A DNA stretch of 6,978 nucleotides from assembly GCA_030589835.1 (NCBI GenBank), contig JAUUZS010000224.1, positions 1-6,978 of the forward strand. The letters are read 5' to 3'. The position numbers and the translations under genes were made by a program. Of this stretch, positions 6,451-6,978 are shown piece after piece. Source of the stretch: Cyclobacteriaceae bacterium. GTDB taxonomy: Bacteria > Bacteroidota > Bacteroidia > Cytophagales > Cyclobacteriaceae. Numbering within the stretch: position 1 is the stretch's first letter; every line of letters starts with the position of its first letter. Under the pieces are notes generated by a model. It did not search any database and was not told the DNA's origin. It saw only the letters and a list, made by a program, of their open reading frames with translations.

Positions 6451-6617
6451 GGTCACTGATATCAATCCGAATATGATTAAAATCACAAAAGGAATTTAAT
6501 ATAAGCTCTATTCCCTTACGCGATGTCAACAATACTATTTCTAAGGATATGCGTCAGAAATTAGAATGGTACCCACAGTGGTGAGTATAATCTTATTTAG
6601 CGGATAGGTGCATTTTT

Positions 6618-6791
6618 TCACCCTTCGGATCTATTATTTTCGATGTGTTCCATAAATATAATGGTAGGCGCCAGAATGCTCATCATGATTAGTGTGACGA
6701 TTTTGAAATCATTCATCAGGAAAAATGCAGATATACAGATATATAGTATATAAAATATGTTTTTAATGGAGGAGAAATTCTTAGTATTCAT
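6618..6791 (-). CDS. Small two-helix membrane protein of 57 residues, unrecognised
   Basis: The frame runs from ATG (6789-6791) to TGA (6618-6620). It has two hydrophobic stretches, at about residues 11-25 (NIFYILYICISAFFL) and 31-47 (IVTLIMMSILAPTIIFM). They are separated by a short polar turn (MNDFK), and a polar charged tail follows (EHIENNRSEG). The layout suggests a helical hairpin in the inner membrane with a basic N-terminus (MNTKNFSSIK). I do not recognise a family. Support for it being real comes from the clean hydrophobic/polar pattern, the natural start, and the in-frame stop 8 codons upstream that leaves this ATG as the only one. The candidate promoter at 6808-6838 also fits. It ends 179 bp before the Cys-rich gene in the same direction. 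A chance frame in AT-rich DNA remains possible, since such frames also read as hydrophobic. Confidence 0.55.
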   Translation of the reverse strand: MNTKNFSSIKNIFYILYICISAFFLMNDFKIVTLIMMSILAPTIIFMEHIENNRSEG

Positions 6792-6807
6792 AATTATATA
6801 TTTTATA

Positions 6808-6838
6808 TAAATTTAACCTCGAATGAAATAATTTACAA
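6808..6838 (-). promoter_or_regulatory. Candidate promoter of the 57-residue membrane protein
   Basis: On the minus strand TTG (6838-6836) is followed after 20 bases by TAAATTTA (6815-6808). This matches the Bacteroidota TAnnTTTG -7 box at all but the last base, with a plausible -33 spacing. It lies 16 bp before the ATG. Low complexity and AT richness reduce its weight. Confidence 0.3.
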
Positions 6839-6870
6839 TTATTCTCCAATATTAAAGTCAACTTATGCAC

Positions 6871-6978
6871 TCATAATCCTGACCAGCTATTCTTTTGGGG
6901 GTCAGCAGATTTTGTTACTTTAACGGGTATTGCGGTTAATTGGGCCATGCCGGAAACGGGATCCAAATTTTCTGCTCC
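6871..6978 (-). CDS. Probable C-terminal fragment of a minus-strand gene, cut by the window edge
   Basis: The minus strand is open from the right edge for 35 codons to TGA at 6871-6873. It encodes a fragment starting GAENLDPVSGMAQ, passing through LTAIPVKVTKSADP and ending NSWSGL. The composition is balanced and protein-like, and the base composition is clearly less AT-rich than the adjoining 6792-6870, as at a coding/non-coding boundary. I do not recognise the product. The plus strand is also open over the same stretch but has only a late ATG at 6947, so the minus reading is preferred without being certain. Confidence 0.4.
   Translation of the reverse strand, partial: GAENLDPVSGMAQLTAIPVKVTKSADPQKNSWSGL

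Noticed and set aside
6474..6584. Plus-strand open stretch ending ...DMRQKLEWYPQW then TGA
   Set aside because: It looks slightly protein-like, but the only ATG gives 11 codons and no homologous family is recognised. It is probably chance, or at most an unidentifiable remnant.
6570..6587. Imperfect dyad TACCCAC-N4-GTGAGTA in the spacer before the Cys-rich gene
   Set aside because: One mismatch in 7-bp arms over a short stretch is weak evidence; no second copy is seen.
6879..6905. CTGACC / GGTCAG inverted repeat near the right edge
   Set aside because: Six-base arms with a 15-base loop, no U-tract on the minus strand, and it lies inside the probable coding fragment, so it is not called a terminator.
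6825..6978. Plus-strand open frame to the right edge, with ATG at 6947
   Set aside because: The frame has no early start codon and overlaps AT-rich spacer; the minus-strand C-terminus is the simpler explanation. Sequence beyond the edge would decide.

Overview
The window looks like chromosomal DNA from a member of the Bacteroidota, most likely of the Cytophagales type. This rests on several signs. The TonB-dependent receptor carries an N-terminal carboxypeptidase-regulatory-like domain. There is a GIN-type adhesin-like head protein (DUF2807), a DUF1080 protein, and a small Cys-rich protein of a type I know from this phylum. Shine-Dalgarno sequences are mostly weak or absent, and a Bacteroidota-type -7 box (TAnnTTTG) stands before ffh. 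The genus cannot be fixed from the sequence.

Layout. Positions 1-338 (+) hold the end, or all, of a conserved hypothetical gene that is open to the left edge. Positions 376-1074 (-) encode a secreted DUF2807 protein, convergent with the first gene. Positions 1075-1315 are a divergent intergenic region with two perfect inverted repeats and the ffh promoter. Positions 1316-2647 (+) encode Ffh, the SRP GTPase. A hairpin at 2664-2701 lies between ffh and the convergent DUF1080 gene at 2711-3502 (-). A strong bidirectional hairpin terminator at 3543-3590 separates that gene from the TonB-dependent receptor at 3608-5884 (-). Upstream of the receptor come a 137-bp spacer with a 21-bp palindrome, a Cys/His-rich small protein at 6022-6438 (-), a 57-codon membrane-protein gene at 6618-6791 (-), and what is probably the C-terminal end of another minus-strand gene at 6871-6978.

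How the genes fit together. The left half is mostly housekeeping and unconnected single genes. The coherent functional unit is the minus-strand block from about 6440 to 3608. The receptor has the CxxxM motif and a downstream HxM motif expected of OprC/NosA-type copper receptors. The gene before it encodes a membrane-anchored or exported small protein with a C-x9-C-x3-C cluster and two C-terminal histidines. Together they suggest a copper-acquisition or copper-handling pair: an outer-membrane transporter plus a thiol-containing envelope partner. This is inference from motifs and adjacency; the sequence does not prove the metal.

No tRNA, rRNA, SRP RNA, CRISPR array, insertion sequence or attachment site was recognised.
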